From Antedon mediterranea (taxonomy: Eukaryota; Echinodermata; Crinoidea; Comatulida; Antedonidae), in the NCBI RefSeq assembly GCF_964355755.1, contig NC_092680.1:19321001-19385000 (forward strand): a DNA stretch of 64,000 bases, given 5' to 3'. Under the pieces are notes generated by a model. The model was not told the origin of the DNA. It did not search any database and saw only the letters and a program-made list of their open reading frames with translations. Positions within the stretch are counted from its first letter, which is position 1. Each line of letters begins with the position of its first letter. The position numbers and the translations under genes were made by a program. Positions 59,285 to 64,000 of the stretch are shown here, piece by piece.

Positions 59285-60910
59285 ACATGGCTGCAGTCGC
59301 GTGCTCAAATTTAAGTTGGTGTTTATCGACCGACCAACGGGAAGGTGGAGGAGTTGCTGTGTACTTAAACAACGAGATGACTACTAATAAGTTGAGACCA
59401 GATCTTAAGAATGAAAATTTGGAAATGTCTATTATTGAAATTAAACAACTAAATTCAAAACTATTCCTCCTTTTATCATGGTATAAACCCCCAAATTCTG
59501 ATATGCAGATCTTTGATAAAATAGAAGAGGTACTAGAGAATGTTGAAAGTACAAATTTAGAATATATCATAATGGGGATGTAAATTGTCACCCTCATTCT
59601 AAAAACCTATCTTGTTATACTAAAAAAATTAATTGATATTGCTAAAAATGTTCATATTTACACAACAGTTCTTAATAGGATCTCCAAATCAGGTGTATTA
59701 CATACAGGTATTAGTGACCATTCTGCTATCTATGTAATTGTTAGTAAACAAGAAAAGTGTAAAGCTCATAATCATAAATACAAAACAGGTAGAAACTACA
59801 AACATTTTAATGAAAATTAATTTAAAAAGGATACTGAAAAAATAAACTGGCAAAAAATTTATAATGATATTGATGACGCTATATATTTTTTTGAAACTAA
59901 CTTTCTTTAAATTGCTAATGATTATGCCCCGCTAAAAAAGAAGGTGCGAAACAAAACTATTCCTTGTCTAACAGATGATCTAGTTAGGTCAGTGCGTAAG
60001 CGTGACGTACTAAGAAAGAAAGCATTTAAAACTAACACACCTGAACTGTGGGCTCAATAAAAACAAGGTAAAATTAAGGTAAATGTAAAAAGAATGTAAA
60101 ACAGAATATTTTTCTAAACAATTAGATACAAAGGATTCAAAGAAAATATGGGAAACTTTAAGATATATTGTTCCAACAAAGAGTATAAATACAGAAATAT
60201 CCAACATAAAAAACAAGTGATAATAAATTAACAGCAGATTCTTCTAAAATAGCCAACAATTTAAACAAATATTTTTTTAAAATAGGACCTGACCTGTATT
60301 CCGCCAGAAATTCCTAGATTACTTATTGAAGATAATACTAATCAAAGCAGGGATCCACTTAAATTTAGTTTTGTAAACCAATAATACATTTATGAACAAT
60401 TAAACGCACTCTCTGTAAGTGAAGCAACAGGCTTCCAGCTAAAATGCTCAAGTTGGTAATTGATCAAATCGTTGGACCTCTCACTTATTTGGTAAATCTT
60501 TTACTCTCAACTAGTACTTTTCCGAAAAGATGGAAAGGTGCCCAATTTTTAAAGAGGGAGAAGGGGACAGAAGCTATAGCAATTATAGACCCATATCAAT
60601 TTTATTTATTCTTTCTAAAATTATCGAGAGGGTTGTATTTGATCAGGCCTATCAATTTATTAACTAAAAAAATATGATTTATGCTTACCAATCCGGATTT
60701 CGTCCTAATTTCTCAACTGTATCTTCATTATTAAATATTACAGAAGAGTGGATAAATGATATTGATTGTGGGAAGTATATATATTGGTTTAGTCATGCTT
60801 GATTAAAAAAAATCTTTGGATACGGTAGACCATACCATACTTATAGACAAGCTTAAATCATTTAACTCATGTCTCTATTATGGTTTAAAAACTACCTTTG
60901 TGATCAAATA
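59285..60910 (+). mobile_element. Decayed non-LTR retrotransposon (LINE) with APE endonuclease and reverse transcriptase remnants
   Basis: Endonuclease part: REGGGVAVYLNN, then GDVN (frame-shifted) near 59573 and ISDHSAIYVIV near 59707. Reverse transcriptase part: KRWKGAQFLK near 60523, YQSGFRPNFSTVSSLLN near 60686, and SLDTVDHTILIDKLK near 60810. Several frameshifts and stops make it dead. It lies between P450 copies 2 and 3, so it inserted after or during the duplication. Confidence 0.85.
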
Positions 60911-60959
60911 ATACACCACGAAAAACACCCAAAATATAATAGTTTGGTATTTTATAGCA

Positions 60960-61435
60960 GCTGTAGTTGTATTTATATATAATTATTCTAATACTTCACG
61001 TCTTACTTCTATTAGTTACCAATTCATATTTTATCATTGAAATGTTTTAAACTGCCGATTGAATGACAGACTTCAACGTGCATGTCCCTCTCATGCACGT
61101 TGTCACTTTCTGATGCGCACCGTAGATTAATATTTACACAGCACAAATCCCATATCCAGTCATGCTTCAATTTTTTAGCTTACAGATATTTCAAAGTGAA
61201 GAAATACTTATATCAATGGCCAAAAAAATGGCCGAATTTTATTATACTTACTTATCCATGCAAATTAGTATATAACCACATATAAATGCAGAAAAAGACC
61301 CATGCGGAGGACGGGTAATAGCTAGTAGTTTTAATGTTTTTTTAAATTTCTGCCAAAAAGGGTAAAGACTGTAGATATTTGTTTATATGCATTATATATA
61401 TAGGTCTGGTGAAAAAGAATTGTTAGAAATTGTTT
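60960..61435. other. Gene-free stretch after the LINE
   Basis: No gene or named repeat was recognised. CGTGCATGTCCCTCTCATGCACG near 61078 can fold into a short hairpin. Confidence 0.4.
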
Positions 61436-61437
61436 TT

Positions 61438-61757
61438 GTCCCGTTAATATGAGAGTAAACCCGTTCAAAGATGAGGTGTTTGCTAAACAATGCGCTCAAA
61501 GTGTCAACATAAATCTCTATTCATAGGTTTGATCTCTAGGTTTAAATTAGTTTACGTCACTAATATAACAGATTATGATTGGTCAGTGGTTTACAATTAA
61601 ATTATGATTGGTTAGAAATCTCAGTATTGTGGAAAAATTATTGATGACGATGAGAAAACTTCTCGAAAAAGACATACATTTCTTTTCACAATGGCGTTTA
61701 TTTCGTTACTTGGAATATATTCTGAAGTTACTCAACTGAAAAACTTAAATCAATGGA
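61438..61757 (+). pseudogene. Relic of a P450 copy: promoter plus start of exon 1
   Basis: Near-identical to 56556-56877, covering the ATTGG-box promoter and the first ~67 coding bases (ATG at 61691), then it breaks off at CAATGGA. The TATA-box segment is missing (replaced by TATTGTGGAAAAATTATTGATG). No P450 sequence follows until the intact promoter of copy 3 begins directly after it. Confidence 0.85.
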
Positions 61758-61789
61758 TGCTAGATCTCTAGCTAGAAATTAGTTTACGT

Positions 61790-61870
61790 CATTAGGTTAT
61801 GATTGATCAGTGGGTTGCAATATTAAATTGTGATTGGTTAGAAATTTCGTTATTGGTTATATAAACTTGA
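61790..61870 (+). promoter_or_regulatory. Promoter of P450 copy 3
   Basis: ATTGG boxes near 61832 and 61852 and a TATA box TATATAAA at 61858-61865, 67 bp before the ATG. The most upstream box has decayed to ATTGATC. Confidence 0.65.
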
Positions 61871-61924
61871 ATAGCGTGGACATAGTTCATTGATGATTAT
61901 GATTTTATACTATCTCTTTTCACA

Positions 61925-64000
61925 ATGGCGTTTATTTCGTTGCTTGGAATATCTTCTGATATTACTCAACTGGAACTGTTACAACTGCAATTGAAGTCTC
62001 TTTTGCTTCCAATAATTATTTGCATATTATTATCAATTAATTATTGGAAACGTAACACATTAAGCGTACCACCTGGTCCGCGAGGATGGCCGTATATTGG
62101 AAACCTTCTGACATTATCAGGCGAAAGTCCTCATGAAACATTAATGGAGATGGCAAAAAGATATGGAAGCGTGATGGCATTGAAACTTGGTGTATTTCCA
62201 GTTTTCGTATTGAGTGACTATGAGAGCATCAGAGAAGCTTTTGTAAAATCAGGAGATACGTTCAGTGACAGACCAAAGATTGCGGTTTTTGAAGGTTTCA
62301 ACAAAGGACGAGGTGAGTAAAATTTTTCAGTCTCAGGTGAATGAGTGATGGTGAAACCTATTTACGCTACTAAATAATTCCGATTGATTTGGTTTGCGAG
62401 GATAAATGTGGTATTCCGGTTATTATGGGAATCAATTATTTATCCTTATCCACCTTCATTACCGTACATCATTCAATAAATTCACCATTCACTGATAATA
62501 CAATATCGTCTAATCTAAGAGCAAATATTGTGATTAACCTGGTCAACTTTAGTTGATTAATTTTAACGAGCTGATTTTTTTAAAACTTATGATAAGGTGT
62601 TCTTGGCGCTTTTCACAAAAATGGACAAAAGGAACAACGGCGGTTTGCAATGGCTGTCCTTCGTGGTTTTGGTATGGGCAAAACAAGTTTCGAGGGGAAA
62701 ATTAACGAAGAAATTTATATGTACATTGACCATATCAAGAAAACATATCGAAATAATGCCTTTGATCCAGCACATATTACCAATACTTCTGTTTCAAATG
62801 TGTTGACTTCAGTCCTCTATGGTCGTAGATTTAGTTATGATGACCCGTTACTACAAGAAATGTTGCGTATTACAAATCGATGCGTAGAACTAGCAACCAA
62901 TGCAAGTTCAATGAACTTTTTGCCCATTCTAAAATATTTTCCAAATACAAGTTTTGCTGAATTCTGGAAGTTACATGTAAATTTAAAAGAAATTCAAGTA
63001 AACATTCTCAAAGAACATTTAGAGGATTATGATCCAGACAATCTCCGTGACTTCATCGACATATATATAAATGAAATTGAAAAGAATAAGGATAAAAGGA
63101 CATCTTTTGACGAGGGTAATCTGACATGTGTGGCAACGGATTTATTCGTTGCTGGATCTGAAACAACAGCAACAACACTCCTCTGGGCGATGCTGTACAT
63201 GTCTCTATATCCAGAGATTCAGCAGAAGGTTCACGATGAACTTGATCAGGTGGTAGGAGCAGGCAACCATCCAACAAAAGCTCATATTCCACAGCTTCCT
63301 TACACCGATGCTGTTCTCTTGGAGATTCAGAGAATGGGAGCAATTACCCCTCTAGGTATACCACATGCAGCTACAACCGACACCACCTTTCGAGGTTATG
63401 ACATTAAGAAAGGAACAATCTTTATCTCCAATATATTTGCAGTTCTGCGAGATCCCAAAGTTTGGAAAAATCCAGATGTTTTCTGTCCAGAAAGATTCCT
63501 TGATGAAAATAACCAAGTAACTCGTCGAGAAGAATTCATTCCATTTTGCATCGGTGAGTAAAACATAAATGTTATTTAATTAATGCTTTCAAAGTGCTTA
63601 AGAAAATGTTTTACAGATAATTTAAAGGTTAATACAAAACATCTTCAAGATCAAGTCTTAACTGTTATTAAAAAAAAGATGTTTATTAAAATAATAAGAG
63701 AAAATGGATATATTTACAAATTTAAAATGCGTTAAAGCCGATTCCTTAATGTTGGAATGTTGAAAGATAAAAGTTACAGAATAGAAAATAAATAATAACA
63801 CACTTTATCTCTTTTTCAACAGGTCGTCGCGAGTGTCTCGGGCAGCAATTGGCTAAAATGGAGCTGTATTTATTCTTTACAAATATCATGATGAATTTCA
63901 ATATTACCAGGCCAGAAAACGCTCCAACTCCTAATTTACGTGGAAAAATAGCAGCAACACGAGTGCCTCACAGCTTTCAGATAATAGCAACACCAAGGTA
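61925..64000 (+). CDS. CYP2-type cytochrome P450 (copy 3), last base of stop outside window
   Basis: Exons 61925-62312, 62597-63553, 63823-64000; the window ends AGG TA, so a TAG stop would finish at 64001, giving 507 residues. Membrane lead MAFISLLGISSDITQLELL with anchor LLLPIIICILLSINYW, SVPPGPRGWPYIG, I-helix AGSETTATT, EIQR, PERF, and PFCIGRRECLG (Cys453). The exon 2 acceptor is GATAAG|GTGTT. The first residues after it read GAFHKNGQ where the other copies have GA(C/Y)HENGQ. It shares exon 3 almost entirely with the - strand copy 1. Confidence 0.94.

Noticed and set aside
58866-59597. 243-residue open frame on the - strand
   Set aside because: Antisense to the end of P450 exon 3 and to the LINE endonuclease remnant; no protein family recognised.

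Overview
The window is animal genomic DNA. It has multi-exon genes with GT-AG introns, is AT-rich, and is packed with miniature transposable elements, satellites and decayed LINEs. The gene families (an ABCA transporter, an autotaxin-like ENPP, DUSP23-like phosphatases and CYP2-type P450s), together with many AGGCCTA motifs, suggest a marine invertebrate deuterostome, most likely an echinoderm. That placement is inference; the sequence alone does not fix the species.

Layout. (1) Positions 1-9750, + strand: the 3' half of an ABCA1-type transporter gene, 17 exons in view and 5' end outside the window; its introns hold many copies of one MITE family plus two tRNA-derived SINEs. (2) 9751-19248: no gene. 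A block of repeats: a ~200-bp self-complementary (foldback) array, elements with TCGCGTG/CACGCGA ends, and a ~3.2-kb satellite in which every unit carries a 10-bp-stem hairpin. (3) 19249-38646 (possibly to 42456), - strand: a complete 25-exon gene for an 887-residue type II membrane protein of the ENPP/autotaxin family. Five of the seven metal-binding or nucleophile positions are replaced, so it looks like an intact, catalytically dead pseudo-phosphodiesterase. An in-phase alternative first exon lies at 42412-42456. (4) 42701-46478: a ~3.8-kb foldback element with ~0.5-kb inverted arms, a 30-bp minisatellite and a LINE tail inside. (5) 47104-49045, + strand: a four-exon gene encoding two DUSP23-like phosphatase domains in one 310-residue chain. 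(6) 50315-64000: three CYP2-like P450 genes of three exons each, one on the - strand and two on the + strand, plus a dead promoter/exon-1 relic and a decayed non-LTR retrotransposon between copies. The last P450 is cut by the window edge one base before the end of its stop codon.

The genes do not form one pathway. The ABCA protein would move lipids across membranes, the ENPP-like protein would be an ectodomain without nucleotide or lysophospholipid hydrolysis, the DUSP is a soluble phosphatase, and the P450s are ER mono-oxygenases typical of xenobiotic or lipid oxidation. The strongest leads are the ENPP pseudoenzyme, the double-domain DUSP23, the apparent gene conversion of P450 exon 3, and the unusual self-complementary repeat arrays.
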